A DNA stretch of 64,000 bases from Polyangium spumosum (GTDB lineage: Bacteria > Myxococcota_A > Polyangia > Polyangiales > Polyangiaceae): contig NZ_WJIE01000004.1 in assembly GCF_009649845.1 (NCBI RefSeq), forward strand, positions 310,001 to 374,000. The letters are read 5' to 3'. A program made the position numbers and the translations under genes. The notes below the pieces were generated by a model. It saw only the letters and a list, made by a program, of their open reading frames with translations, was not told the DNA's origin and did not search any database. Within the stretch, counting starts at the first letter, position 1. Each line of letters opens with the position of its first letter. Below, piece by piece: positions 49,670-60,301 of the stretch.

Positions 49670-50551
49670 TCAGAACGGCTTGGGGATGCTCTTCTTGGTG
49701 GTCGTCGTGGGCTTCGGCGTCGGCGACGTCGACGTCGACGTGCCGGGGAGGGAGACGGTGGGCCGCGACGGCGGCGTGGTCGACGTGGTCGTCGGCGAAG
49801 GTTTGGGCGCCGAGCCGGTCGTGGTCGGGGTCGACGTCGGCGGTTTCGTCGTGGTCGTGGAGGTCGCGGTGGGCTTCGGCGGCGTCGTGGACGCGGGGCG
49901 CACGGGCTCGGGCGGCGGCGCGGGCGCCTCCGCGGTGGCCTCGGGCGGCGGGGCGTCGCCGGTCGCGGGCGGATCGGAGGCGACGCTGATGGCGCTCGGC
50001 TGGCTGACCGGCGCGAGGGGAACATCCTCGGCCGTGCTGCTCGAGCCGCCGCGGAGGAGGAGGAAGCCGCCGAGCGAGAGGCCGCCGATGACGAAAGCGG
50101 CGGCGAGGCCGATGGCGACGAGCGGCGGGCCGCTGTTGCCCGAGGAGGCCACGCGAACCGGCGGAGGCGGGGGCGCGCCGTACGCGGGCGGGCCGGCCAT
50201 CCCCGGGACGGGCGGGCCGTAGGGCGACGGAGCGGGCGCGCCGTACGGAGCCGGTCCGGGGACGGGCGCAACGCCGTAGGGAGCGGGTCCGCCTGGTTGG
50301 GTGCCGGATCCTTGGCCGAAGGGGGCGCCGGCGGGCGGCGCGTGGGCCGGGTAGACGGGGGCTTGTGCGGGGCCGGCGTCGACCATGGTGGCGGGCACGG
50401 GCGCGCCTGCGAGGGGCGCGGGGGCGGGCATGCCAGGCGGGGTGACGCCGGGGGCGGGCGAAGGGCCGGCGCCCTCGGGCCCGAACAGGGGCTCACCGAC
50501 GATGGTTTTTCCGGGACCGTAGGGGCTTCCCGGCGGCTGTTGTTCGCTCAT
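49670..50551 (-). CDS. Pro/Thr-rich single-pass membrane protein
   Basis: A 293-aa low-complexity protein. Residues 1-135 are Pro/Gly/Ala/Tyr-rich with GPxPYG repeats and KTIVGEPLFGP near the start. One transmembrane helix follows (about 142-163, LVAIGLAAAFVIGGLSLGGF), then a Pro/Thr/Ser-rich tail (STTTTKPPTSTPTTTG) of about 120 residues. It has no folded domain I can name. The N-terminal part is cytoplasmic and resembles the juxtamembrane linker of the kinase gene 55 bp upstream. Polar threonines make it a candidate kinase substrate (inferred). Composition and repeats evolve fast, so homologues may be hard to align. Confidence 0.78.
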   Translation of the reverse strand: MSEQQPPGSPYGPGKTIVGEPLFGPEGAGPSPAPGVTPPGMPAPAPLAGAPVPATMVDAGPAQAPVYPAHAPPAGAPFGQGSGTQPGGPAPYGVAPVPGPAPYGAPAPSPYGPPVPGMAGPPAYGAPPPPPVRVASSGNSGPPLVAIGLAAAFVIGGLSLGGFLLLRGGSSSTAEDVPLAPVSQPSAISVASDPPATGDAPPPEATAEAPAPPPEPVRPASTTPPKPTATSTTTTKPPTSTPTTTGSAPKPSPTTTSTTPPSRPTVSLPGTSTSTSPTPKPTTTTKKSIPKPF

Positions 50552-50606
50552 CTCGCCGACGTTCTCCTTGGCTACGAGCTGCGCGTTGCGTTCGGGGAAC
50601 GAGACT

Positions 50607-52598
<1,992 letters not shown>

Positions 52599-52814
52599 GG
52601 GGACCTGTGCGGCGCTACTTTGGACGCGGGAGAGTGTCACAAGCCTATGGACGAACGACAAAGAATTTCGTCCTGCAGAACGATCCCTTCGTGATCTCGC
52701 GGGACGGACGCGAAAATCCAGGGCGGGAGGTGAGGAGCGAGGGCGCCCGCGGGTCAGGGGGCGGCGGCGAGCTCGTGGATACGGAAGCAGTTATCGAAGC
52801 GGACCCGCGCTCGC

Positions 52815-53657
52815 TCAGCGCTGCCCGTCCCCGGCGCGCATCCGTCTCGCCTTCACAGGGGCGTCTCCGACCTCCACGAGGGCGCCGATCGCGTCCCGCA
52901 GCGCGTCGCCCATCGGGTCGAGCACGTCCTGCGCGCAGATCATCTCGTGGTCCGCGGGCAGCTCACCCGAGAGGAGCCACGCGCCGAGGTGCGCCTCGTC
53001 GCGCAGCACCGCGAGCACCTCCGGCGCGCCGTCCTTCGTCACCACGAGGGCACCGAGGCTCGGGCCTTCGTGGAGGATCTGCGCCTCCACCGCCGCGAGC
53101 CGCGTCGCCGAGAGGCGCGGCCGCCTCCGCGCGAGCGTCGCCCGGACGTGGATCCGGAGCGGGAGCTTCGTGTTCTTCGCCTCGCGCGGGAGACGCTCGA
53201 GCGGCAACGGCACGAAGCCATCCGAGGTGCGGAGCACGTGCACGAGCCGACCGCCCGACGGCATGAGCGTGACGCCCTCGAGATCCTCGTACGCGACCTC
53301 CACCGTCCCGCCGCGCACGAGCGGCAGCGCAGGCACCGTCAGCGCGCGCAGCCCGAGCACGATCGCGAGGTCCTGCCGAGCGCCGAAGCGCCTCGCCAGC
53401 ACGGCCGCGTAGACCCCGCACCCGAGGAGCACCACGCCGAACGAGGCGAGCCCGACGCCGGTCGCGCCGCCACGCGTGATCCCGACCGAGACGCCGAGCG
53501 CGAAGCCGAGCCCGAGCAACACCACGAACACCCAGAGCATCCGGGAGGGGTTCCTGAGCGGCACCCGGAGCTCCCGTCCCAGGCACGCCGCCGAAAGCTC
53601 CGCGTGTTCACGCCGGAGCAGCTCTCGTTCTCGTACCTTCGCCTCGCGACCTTCCAT
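52815..53657 (-). CDS. Two-pass membrane protein of unknown function
   Basis: A 280-aa protein starting at MEGREAK (53657). Two adjacent transmembrane helices lie at about 39-60 (MLWVFVVLLGLGFALGVS) and 67-89 (GLASFGVVLLGCGVYAAVLA). A PH-like beta-rich cytoplasmic domain of about 190 residues follows (YEDLEGVTLMPSGGRLVHVL, VPLPLERLPREAK). This layout resembles bacterial membrane proteins with PH-like domains, but the match is by eye. The last 60 residues are helical. It diverges from fabH. An upstream frame extension to 53750 lacks support. Function unknown. Confidence 0.72.
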   Translation of the reverse strand: MEGREAKVRERELLRREHAELSAACLGRELRVPLRNPSRMLWVFVVLLGLGFALGVSVGITRGGATGVGLASFGVVLLGCGVYAAVLARRFGARQDLAIVLGLRALTVPALPLVRGGTVEVAYEDLEGVTLMPSGGRLVHVLRTSDGFVPLPLERLPREAKNTKLPLRIHVRATLARRRPRLSATRLAAVEAQILHEGPSLGALVVTKDGAPEVLAVLRDEAHLGAWLLSGELPADHEMICAQDVLDPMGDALRDAIGALVEVGDAPVKARRMRAGDGQR

Positions 53658-53857
53658 CGTTCGTTGTGTCCCTCCTACGGCCGCCCGAGCATGACGGAAA
53701 ACAGTCGCGAAATGGAGCGACGGAGCGAACGCGACACCGCAAAAAATCATACGCGGCCATTGCCGCGTCCGCTCGGTCGGACGTATCTCGTCCGCTGACG
53801 CACCGTGTCGGTCGTTATGCCTTTGATACCCGGCCGAGTCGCATTACGAGCCCAGGG

Positions 53858-54853
53858 ATGCGTTCAGCGATTCTGGGCGTCGGCCATTACGTGCCGACCA
53901 AGGTGGTGACCAACGACGACCTCGCTCGCACGATGCCGACGAGCGACGAGTGGATCCAGCAGCGCACGGGCATCAAGGAGCGGCGGTTCATCGAGCGTGA
54001 CGGGATCGGCGCGAGCGACCTCGCCGTGCCGGCCGCGCAGATGGCCCTCGAGCGCGCCGGTCGCAAGGTCTCCGATGTCGACATGATCATCTTCGCGACC
54101 CTGAGCCCGGACCACAATTTCCCCGGCTCGGGTTGCTTCCTCGGCGAGAAGCTCGGCCTGCCCGGCGTGCCCGCGCTCGACGTCCGCAACCAGTGCTCGG
54201 GGTTCCTCTACGGGCTCAGCGTCGCCGACGCGTGGATCCGCGCCGGGGCCTACAAGAACATCCTCGTCGTGGGCGCCGAGGTGCACTCGACGGGCGTGGA
54301 GTTCACCGAGCGCGGCCGCGACGTGGCCGTGCTCTTCGGCGACGGCGCAGGCGCGGCCCTCGTCGGCGCGAGCCCGTCCGACGATCGGGGCCTCATGTCG
54401 ATCCACCTGCACGCCGATGGTACGGGCGCGAAAGATCTCTGGCTGCCCGCGCCCGCGTCGAAGCACATCCCGCGGCTCACGCAGGAGATGTTCGAGCGCG
54501 GCGATCATTACCCCAAGATGAACGGCAAGCAGGTCTTCCGCTGGGCCACCGAGAAGATGCCCGAGGTCAGCCGCGAGGCGCTCGCCGCGGCCGGCATCGA
54601 CATCAGCAAGATCGACCTGTTCGTCCCACACCAGGCGAACATGCGCATCAACCAGTACGTGGCCGACAAGCTGGGTTTGCCGCCGGAGAAGGTCGTCCAC
54701 AACATCGAGCGGTACGGCAACACGACGGCCGCGACGATCCCCATCGGCCTGAGCGAGTCGGTCGCCGACGGCCGCATCAAGGAAGGATCGACCGTGCTGA
54801 CGGCCGCCTTCGGCAGCGGCTACACCTGGGGCGCCGCCGTGCTCCGGTGGTAA
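53858..54853 (+). CDS. fabH: 3-oxoacyl-ACP synthase III (FabH)
   Basis: The 331-aa condensing enzyme joins acetyl-CoA (or a branched acyl-CoA) with malonyl-ACP to start fatty acid synthesis in the cytoplasm. The catalytic triad is visible as Cys113 (RNQCSGFLYGL), His258 (VPHQANMRI) and Asn288 (ERYGNTTAATI). The N-terminus MRSAILGVGHYVPTKVVTN, TSDEWIQQRTGIKERR and C-terminal AFGSGYTWGAAVLRW are typical. The ATG at 53858 is at the correct distance for the family. It is slightly longer than E. coli FabH (317). Ten nucleotides separate it from nadC, so they are likely co-transcribed, although the pathways differ. Myxobacteria often carry several FabH copies, so this may not be the primary one. 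Confidence 0.92.
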   Translation: MRSAILGVGHYVPTKVVTNDDLARTMPTSDEWIQQRTGIKERRFIERDGIGASDLAVPAAQMALERAGRKVSDVDMIIFATLSPDHNFPGSGCFLGEKLGLPGVPALDVRNQCSGFLYGLSVADAWIRAGAYKNILVVGAEVHSTGVEFTERGRDVAVLFGDGAGAALVGASPSDDRGLMSIHLHADGTGAKDLWLPAPASKHIPRLTQEMFERGDHYPKMNGKQVFRWATEKMPEVSREALAAAGIDISKIDLFVPHQANMRINQYVADKLGLPPEKVVHNIERYGNTTAATIPIGLSESVADGRIKEGSTVLTAAFGSGYTWGAAVLRW

Positions 54854-54863
54854 GAAGAGCCCG

Positions 54864-55766
54864 ATGATCGCTCCTCCCCTCCTCGACGCCATCGTCGATC
54901 GCGCGCTCGAAGAAGACCTCGCCGGCGGTGACCTGTCCGGCGAGGCGTGCGTCGACGCAGAGACCCGAGCCGACGCCGCCGCCGTCGCGCGCAAGGCCGT
55001 CGTCGCCTGCGGCGCGGAGGTCTTCCGCCGCGTGTTCACGCGCGTCGATCCACGCTGCGTGGTCGAGACGCTGGTCCCGGACGGCAGCGCCGCGCCCGCC
55101 GGGACGACGCTCTGGCGCGTGCGCGGGCCGGCCCGCGCCGTGCTCGCCTCCGAGCGGACCGCGCTGAACCTCGTGCAACGCATGACGGGCATCGCGACGA
55201 TCACGCGCCGCTACGTCGACGCCGTGCCGACAGTCGCGCGGACGCGTATCACCGACACGCGCAAGACCACGCCGGGCCTGCGCGCGCTCGAGCGGTACGC
55301 CGTCCGCATGGGAGGCGGGGTGAACCACAGGAACGACCTCGGCAGCGCGGTGATGATCAAGGACAACCACATCGTCGCGGCCGGCGGCATCGGCCGCGCC
55401 GTCGAGCGCGCGAGGGCCCACGCCCCGCACACGTCGCGGATCGAGGTGGAGGTCGACTCGCTCGTGCAGCTCGAAGAGGCGATCGCAGCCGGCGCGGACA
55501 TCATCCTGCTCGACAACTTCTCGACCGAGGACGTTCGAACGGCCGTCGCCCGCGCAGCCTCGCTCACGCCTCGCCCGATCCTCGAAGCCTCGGGCGGGAT
55601 CACGCTCGAGCGCATCACGGAGCTCGCCCTCGCCGGCGTCGACGTGATCAGCGTCGGAGCTCTCACGCACTCGGCGCCCGCGGCGGACATCGGCCTCGAC
55701 TTTTTGGTCGACGCTCGGGGGCTCCGCTCGGACGAGCCGAGCTCTGCCCCCGAACCCCCGCTTTGA
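54864..55766 (+). CDS. nadC: Quinolinate phosphoribosyltransferase (NadC)
   Basis: A 300-aa enzyme that converts quinolinate and PRPP to nicotinate mononucleotide in de novo NAD synthesis. Signatures: EEDLAGGDLSGEA, ERTALNLVQRMTGIAT, TRITDTRKTTPGLRALE, RMGGGVNHRNDLG, MIKDNHI, VEVEVDSLVQLEEAI and SVGALTHSAPAADIGLDF. Homologues end about there. The last 17 or so residues (ARGLRSDEPSSAPEPP-L) come from a diverged copy of the mosaic repeat. The stop TGA overlaps the birA TTG start. Start ATG at 54864 with AAGAAGAG upstream. Confidence 0.93.
   Translation: MIAPPLLDAIVDRALEEDLAGGDLSGEACVDAETRADAAAVARKAVVACGAEVFRRVFTRVDPRCVVETLVPDGSAAPAGTTLWRVRGPARAVLASERTALNLVQRMTGIATITRRYVDAVPTVARTRITDTRKTTPGLRALERYAVRMGGGVNHRNDLGSAVMIKDNHIVAAGGIGRAVERARAHAPHTSRIEVEVDSLVQLEEAIAAGADIILLDNFSTEDVRTAVARAASLTPRPILEASGGITLERITELALAGVDVISVGALTHSAPAADIGLDFLVDARGLRSDEPSSAPEPPL
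55716..55752 (+). repeat. Diverged mosaic repeat, copy D, inside the nadC 3' end
   Basis: The core (GGGGGCTCCGCTCGG, then GAGCCGAGCTCTGCCCCC) matches the 35-bp intergenic core with about six changes, and is followed by CGAACCCCCG as copy A is by AAACCCCCG. It encodes the last residues of NadC and stops next to the birA start. The other copies lie between genes. Confidence 0.65.
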
Positions 55767-56611
55767 ACGACCTCGACCCTCTCCGCATCGAGGCCGAGCT
55801 CGAAAGGCTCGGCGCGAGCATCGGCCGGCCCGTCGTCGTCGCACGGATCACCGCCTCGACGAACGACGACGCGCGCCGCGCCGCGGCCTCCGGCGCGCCC
55901 CACGGCGCCGCCTTCCTCGCCGACGCGCAGACGCGCGGACGCGGCCGCAGCGGCCACGCGTGGCACTCGCCGCCCGGGGAGAACCTCTACCTCTCCGTCG
56001 TCCTTCGCCCGAGGATCGACCCGCGCGCCTTGCCGCCGCTCGCGCTCGTCCTCGGCGTGTGCGTGGCGCGTGTGGTCGACGAGGTGCTCGGGGCGAGCCG
56101 CGCGCGGGCCGGTGTCAAATGGCCAAACGACGTGCTCGTCGACGGCAAGAAGCTCGCGGGCCTGCTCGTCGAGACGGCCCTGCGCGGCGGCACGATCGAC
56201 GCGGTCATCGCGGGCGTCGGGCTCAACGTGCACGCGGCCTCGTTCCCCGCGGAGCTCGCCTCCCGCGCGACCTCGCTCCACGCCCTCGGAGGAGCCGGGC
56301 TCGACAGATCCTCGCTCGCCGCGCGTCTGCTCGCCGAGATCGGCCACGCCGTGCGCAGCTTCGAGGCCGACGGCCTCGGCGCTTTCCACGGCGAGCTGCA
56401 GCGCCGCGACGTCCTCCGCGGGGTCCCCATCGACGTCTCGGGTATCTCGGGGACGGCGGCCGGCATCGATCACGAGGGCTACCTCCTCGTGATCGGGAGC
56501 GACGGAGAGACGCACCGCATCGGCTCCGGGAGCGTCACGACGCACGGCCCGCTCGGCTCGCCGGGCGCTCGTGTTCGTGGCGGACCTGGCGCGGGCGGGG
56601 CCGAGGGGTAA
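55763..56611 (+). CDS. birA: Biotin-[acetyl-CoA-carboxylase] ligase
   Basis: A 282-aa ligase that attaches biotin to the carboxylase carrier protein through biotinyl-AMP. Visible motifs: TASTNDDARR, ADAQTRGRGRSGHAWHSPPG (the GRGRxG loop), LYLSVVLRP, KWPNDVLVDGKKLAGLL and AGVGLNVH. A C-terminal SH3-like domain follows (ISGTAAGIDHEGYLLVIGSD). It lacks the N-terminal HTH, so it is a monofunctional class I enzyme and not a repressor. The start is a TTG at 55763 that overlaps the nadC stop (TTGA), with no clear ribosome site, so translation depends on coupling. The frame runs upstream to 54947 inside nadC without homology. Confidence 0.9.
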   Translation: MNDLDPLRIEAELERLGASIGRPVVVARITASTNDDARRAAASGAPHGAAFLADAQTRGRGRSGHAWHSPPGENLYLSVVLRPRIDPRALPPLALVLGVCVARVVDEVLGASRARAGVKWPNDVLVDGKKLAGLLVETALRGGTIDAVIAGVGLNVHAASFPAELASRATSLHALGGAGLDRSSLAARLLAEIGHAVRSFEADGLGAFHGELQRRDVLRGVPIDVSGISGTAAGIDHEGYLLVIGSDGETHRIGSGSVTTHGPLGSPGARVRGGPGAGGAEG

Positions 56612-56627
56612 GAACGTCCCGCCGCAC

Positions 56628-57281
56628 GTGAAGGAAGACACCCTCGTCGTCCACGAGATTTATTCGAGCATCCAGGGCGAATCCACGTTCGCCGGGCTGC
56701 CGTGCACGTTCGTACGCTTGACGGGGTGCAACCTGCGTTGCGCCTGGTGCGACACGACGCAGGCATTCTTTGGAGGCCAAAGAATGCGGCGCGGCGAGGT
56801 GCTCGACCGTGCGCTCGCCTCCGGCACGCCCCTCGTCGAGCTCACGGGGGGCGAGCCGCTCCTGCAGCCCGGCGCGATCCCGCTCCTGCGCGAGCTCTGC
56901 GACGCAGGCCGGACAGTGCTCGTGGAGACGAGCGGCGAGGCCGACGTCTCACGCGTCGATCCGCGGGTCCACAAGATCATGGACCTCAAGGCCCCCGGCT
57001 CCGGCGAGAGCCATCGCAACCGCTGGTCGAACCTCGCGCACATCGGGCCGCGCGACGAGATCAAGTTCGTGCTGGCCGATCGCGCCGACTACGAGTGGAT
57101 GCGCGGCGTGATCCGCGAGCGCGAGCTCACGCGGCTCGGCTGCACGCTGCTCGCCTCGGCGGTGTGGGGAAAGCTCGCGCCGAAGGATCTCGTGGCCTGG
57201 GTGCTCGAGGACGGCCTGCTCGTGCGCGTGCAGGTCCAGCTCCACAAGATCATCTGGGGCGCGGAGGCGCAGGGCGTTTGA
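56628..57281 (+). CDS. queE: 7-carboxy-7-deazaguanine synthase (QueE)
   Basis: A radical-SAM enzyme of about 217 aa that converts 6-carboxy-tetrahydropterin to 7-carboxy-7-deazaguanine in queuosine synthesis. The Cx3Cx2C cluster motif is CNLRCAWC (C51-C55-C58 region if the GTG at 56628 is used), with YSSIQGEST upstream and LTGGEPLLQPG, VETSGEADVS, HKIMDLKAPGSGE and EIKFVLAD downstream. The GTG at 56571 would add 19 residues and overlap birA; 56628 gives the family's usual length, but its ribosome site (GAGGGG, 19 nt away) is poor, so the start is uncertain. Queuosine partners (queC, queD) are not in the window. Confidence 0.9.
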   Translation: MKEDTLVVHEIYSSIQGESTFAGLPCTFVRLTGCNLRCAWCDTTQAFFGGQRMRRGEVLDRALASGTPLVELTGGEPLLQPGAIPLLRELCDAGRTVLVETSGEADVSRVDPRVHKIMDLKAPGSGESHRNRWSNLAHIGPRDEIKFVLADRADYEWMRGVIRERELTRLGCTLLASAVWGKLAPKDLVAWVLEDGLLVRVQVQLHKIIWGAEAQGV

Positions 57282-57297
57282 GGCGGGTGGCGTAGCG

Positions 57298-57440
57298 CCG
57301 GGGTTTCACCCCGGGCCCGTCTGGTCGACGATGGGGCTACGCTCGGCAAGCCGAGCTACGCCCCAAACCCCGGGGTTATCCACCCCTGGACCCGGACCAG
57401 GCACGGCCTGGACCGAGGACGACCGCGCGAAGCGCGGTCG
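57298..57440. repeat. Mosaic intergenic repeat, copy C (longest)
   Basis: The space between convergent queE and the HEAT gene is made of modules. They are the CCGGGGT/ACCCCGG hairpin (57298-57314), the 35-bp core (57330-57364), the 43-bp block (57372-57414) and a perfect 9-bp inverted repeat CGACCGCGC/GCGCGGTCG (57420-57440). The last lies 6 bp after the stop of the minus-strand gene and may terminate it. Copies A and B share subsets. Confidence 0.88.
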
Positions 57441-57446
57441 ACCGGG

Positions 57447-58397
57447 TCAGCGATGCAGCGGGCTGTTCTTGAAGCGCTCGAGCAGCGCGTCGAGCGCCGC
57501 CTGATCCCCCGGCCTCGCGCCGCGCTTCGCTTGCTCCACGAGCGCAGGCGTGGACGGGTGATCCACGATCAGCACGGCCTTCGTGATCGCCGCGCGCGCC
57601 TCGCCTTCGTAACGCAGATACGACGCCACGAGCGCCCGCGCCGCGGTCGAGCGCACGGCCTCTTCTTCGCCGCTCGCCGCGATGATCGGCGTCTGCCAGG
57701 CCCACGCGGAGCCCACGTCGCCGAGCGATCGCGCCACGACGATGGCCGTCTCCGCGTCCGGGCGCGCCGCGAGCGTGGAGGCGAGCGCCTCGGCGACCAC
57801 GAGCCGCCGGCAATCGCCCATCCCCGCGAGCACGCCCTTCTGCTTCGGGCCCTCCTTTTTCGCCAGCGCGACGAGCTTCTGCGCCGCCGCGTCCGTGCCG
57901 AGCTTGCCGAGCGCCGAGGCCGCGGCGCGCACGAGATCCGGGTTCTCCTCGGGCGCGTCGAGGATCGCGAAGAGCACGGGCGCCGCGCGGCCGTCCCGCA
58001 GCGTGCCCGCGGCCTCCACGAGGCCCACGCGCCACGCGTGCCAGGCGTCCGCGGACATGTCGCCGCGCGGCTTCGCGTCCACCGCGAGCTCGTTCAACAC
58101 CGGCAAGAGCACGTCCTTGCCGAGGCGCTTCAAGATGGCCGCGACGGGCACGTACCGGCCGCGCTTCTGCGCGTCGAGCGCCGGCATGTCCTCCCGCAGC
58201 CGCGCGAGCGTCTCGAACGCCGCGGGGTTCTGGCTCCGCGCCGAGCCGATCGCTTGCACGAGCGTCGTTCGGTCCTGCGCGGCGAGTTTGTCCGGACCGA
58301 TCCACACGCCCTCGGCCGCGCTCGCCGCGCCCGTGAGCGCCGAGAGCAGGAGCCCGGCCGTGAGCAGCCCGATCCCCAGGACTCGTTTTGCCTTCAC
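57447..58397 (-). CDS. Secreted HEAT-like repeat protein coupled to the deiminase
   Basis: A 316-aa protein starting at the GTG at 58397, with GGGGAGG upstream inside the preceding gene. It has a signal peptide (VLGIGLLTAGLLLSALTGA, cleavage near ASA-A) and a helical solenoid with HEAT/armadillo-like repeats (VGLVEAAGTLRDGRAAPVLF, LVRAAASALGKLGTDAAAQK, VVARSLGDVGSAW). The fold suggests a protein-binding scaffold in the periplasm or on the surface. Its GTG overlaps the deiminase stop as GTGA, so the pair is translationally coupled and probably acts together, perhaps by binding the enzyme or presenting substrates. The frame continues upstream to 59633 only as a shadow of the deiminase gene. Confidence 0.85.
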   Translation of the reverse strand: MKAKRVLGIGLLTAGLLLSALTGAASAAEGVWIGPDKLAAQDRTTLVQAIGSARSQNPAAFETLARLREDMPALDAQKRGRYVPVAAILKRLGKDVLLPVLNELAVDAKPRGDMSADAWHAWRVGLVEAAGTLRDGRAAPVLFAILDAPEENPDLVRAAASALGKLGTDAAAQKLVALAKKEGPKQKGVLAGMGDCRRLVVAEALASTLAARPDAETAIVVARSLGDVGSAWAWQTPIIAASGEEEAVRSTAARALVASYLRYEGEARAAITKAVLIVDHPSTPALVEQAKRGARPGDQAALDALLERFKNSPLHR

Positions 58398-60301
58398 AGT
58401 GCACCTCCCCACCAGGGGTTCGTCTCCGGCACGACCCGCGTCGTGTTCGACCCGCAATGAACCTCTCCGCTGTTGCGGTGGTAGAGGTTCCAGTTCTCGA
58501 TGAAGCTCACCGTGATCCCGTAGGGCTTGAACGCCTCGACGAGCTGCGTCTCGAAGATGTCCTGCCCGTTGATGTTCGGCCCGTGCGGCTTCGGCGGGCC
58601 GAAGACCGTGTCCGAGAGGTAGATCCCGTTCACCGTGCCCGGCTGGTACGCGAGCGAGTAGCCCTGCGCCGGCTCGTGCAGGAACGGGATGGGGATGATC
58701 TCGGCGTCCGTGATGCCCGTCTCCTGCTTCAGCACCTCGAGCTGCCCGGCGACCTCGACCGCGGACGCGGCGCTCTCGTTCATGACGTCGGGATCGGCCA
58801 GCACCTCGTTGATCGTGACCTCGGCGGGGTCGTTCCCCCACCAGTATTTCCCGACGAACATCGGCACGTCGCCGTGCCCGGCCGCCTTCGCGTCCTCGAG
58901 CATCTTCTTCGCGAGCGCGACGTCGTTCAGGCCGAGCGCCCATCCGCGCGGCGTGTTCGACTTGACGAACGTCGTCGTCTCGTCGACGTGCCCGACCAGG
59001 AGCCACTCCGTGTCGATGTAGAGGATCGGCTGCTCCCGCTGCGAGCTCACCATGCGGTCGAAGCTCCTGTCCGGGTAGTAGCTGGCGGTCGATCCGCGCA
59101 GCACGCGTCCGTTCGGGTAGCTCTTCCCGTCGTGCGTGTACGGCGGCACGGTCTCGAAGTTGCCGAACGAGTTCAGCGTATCCATGCCGTTCGAGTGGTT
59201 CGGATCGAACTGCGCGAGGCCCGCGACGTCCTTGCCGCGTAACGCGAAGACGATCCGCCCCGCGCTGCGCAGGCTGCCCGTGTGGTTCGCGGAGCGGAAG
59301 TTCACGTGCATCACGTGTTGCTTGCCGCCGGGGCCGGGCATCGAGGTGTACGCGGTTTCGAAGTAGTCCTGCGTCCACTGATCCTGGCTCTGGTGCTCGT
59401 AGAGCGGCTCGGCCAGGCTCGCGACCTGCATGGCCGCCTTCAGGTCGTCGCGGAAGGCGGTGGACGAGGTGGAATTCTGGGCCGCCGCGTAGATCGTGCG
59501 CGCCGGGTGCAGGTGGTGGCGGAAGAGCACCGGCGCGACGCGCAGCCGCACCGTGTCCTTCGTCTCGGGCATCGGCGCGCCCGAGGGCTCGGTGCCCGTC
59601 ACCGTCAGCGAGACGTCGACGAACCCGTCCCACGTGGACTCGTCACGCACGATGTCACGCGCCTCGATCGCGAGCTCGACGCCCGCCGCGAGATCCGCCT
59701 GGCCGAGCGTCGTCGAGGGATCGAAGAGCTCGAACGTACCGCCTTCGGTCTTCCGGAAGAGCCGCACTTGCTCCGGCGCGCTCACCGTGATCGTGCCCGA
59801 TGCGTCGGCGTACGCCTCGGGCCACGGCGCGGCCACGATACGCGCGAGATCGGCGAGATCCTCCTCGCCGTTCACCACCGTATCGGCCGCGTCGTTGCAG
59901 CCGACGAGCTGCGTGTCCGTCTGTCCGCTCGAGGGGCACTGCTCCTGATCGTCGTCGACGTTCGCCAGGAAGATCGCGCCGTGCTGGGCGTCCCAGGTGT
60001 CCTCGCCCTGATCCTCGGTGGGATCGTCGAGATCGATCGTGCCGTTGCGGTTCACGTCGGCGCGGAGATCGGCGGGGCTCTTGGGCCCTCCGCTTTGCCC
60101 GCCGCTGCCGCCTTGCCCTGCGCCGCCCGGGCCTGCGGCGCCCTGCCCTGCGCCGCCCTGGCCCGCGCCGCCTTGTCCGGCGCCGCCTCCGACGCCTGGG
60201 CCCGCGCCGAGCCCGAGATCCTCGTCGGCCCCGCCGCACCCTGCCGCGAGCGCGGCTCCCGAGAGCGTCGCGGCGCACAGCCACGTCCATCGTCTTCGCA
60301 T
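58394..60301 (-). CDS. Protein-arginine deiminase family lipoprotein
   Basis: A 635-aa lipoprotein (lipobox LAAGC, Cys22) with a Gly/Gln-rich linker, a region with a calcium-loop-like DVNRNGTIDLDD (about 82-93) and a deiminase domain from about 260 to the end. Catalytic residues of vertebrate PADs are all present: Asp312 (QWTQDYFETAY), His438 and Asp440 (LLVGHVDE) and Cys616 (GEVHCGSN). Further matches are DTLNSFGNFETVPP, GPPKPHGPNINGQD and the Trp-rich C-terminus. The enzyme should turn peptidyl arginine into citrulline, probably calcium-dependently, outside the cytoplasm. The ATG at 60301 is chosen because GAGG is 8 nt upstream; a GTG at 60310 is also possible. It is coupled to the HEAT-like gene. 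Confidence 0.9.
   Translation of the reverse strand: MRRRWTWLCAATLSGAALAAGCGGADEDLGLGAGPGVGGGAGQGGAGQGGAGQGAAGPGGAGQGGSGGQSGGPKSPADLRADVNRNGTIDLDDPTEDQGEDTWDAQHGAIFLANVDDDQEQCPSSGQTDTQLVGCNDAADTVVNGEEDLADLARIVAAPWPEAYADASGTITVSAPEQVRLFRKTEGGTFELFDPSTTLGQADLAAGVELAIEARDIVRDESTWDGFVDVSLTVTGTEPSGAPMPETKDTVRLRVAPVLFRHHLHPARTIYAAAQNSTSSTAFRDDLKAAMQVASLAEPLYEHQSQDQWTQDYFETAYTSMPGPGGKQHVMHVNFRSANHTGSLRSAGRIVFALRGKDVAGLAQFDPNHSNGMDTLNSFGNFETVPPYTHDGKSYPNGRVLRGSTASYYPDRSFDRMVSSQREQPILYIDTEWLLVGHVDETTTFVKSNTPRGWALGLNDVALAKKMLEDAKAAGHGDVPMFVGKYWWGNDPAEVTINEVLADPDVMNESAASAVEVAGQLEVLKQETGITDAEIIPIPFLHEPAQGYSLAYQPGTVNGIYLSDTVFGPPKPHGPNINGQDIFETQLVEAFKPYGITVSFIENWNLYHRNSGEVHCGSNTTRVVPETNPWWGGAL

Noticed and set aside
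54947-56611. A 554-residue protein containing BirA.
   Set aside because: The N-terminal half overlaps nadC in another frame and is Arg-rich without homology. The TTG at 55763 gives a normal-size BirA.
57447-59633. A 728-residue protein ending in the HEAT-like repeats.
   Set aside because: The upstream two-thirds is a shadow of the deiminase gene. A ribosome site and a signal peptide begin at 58397.
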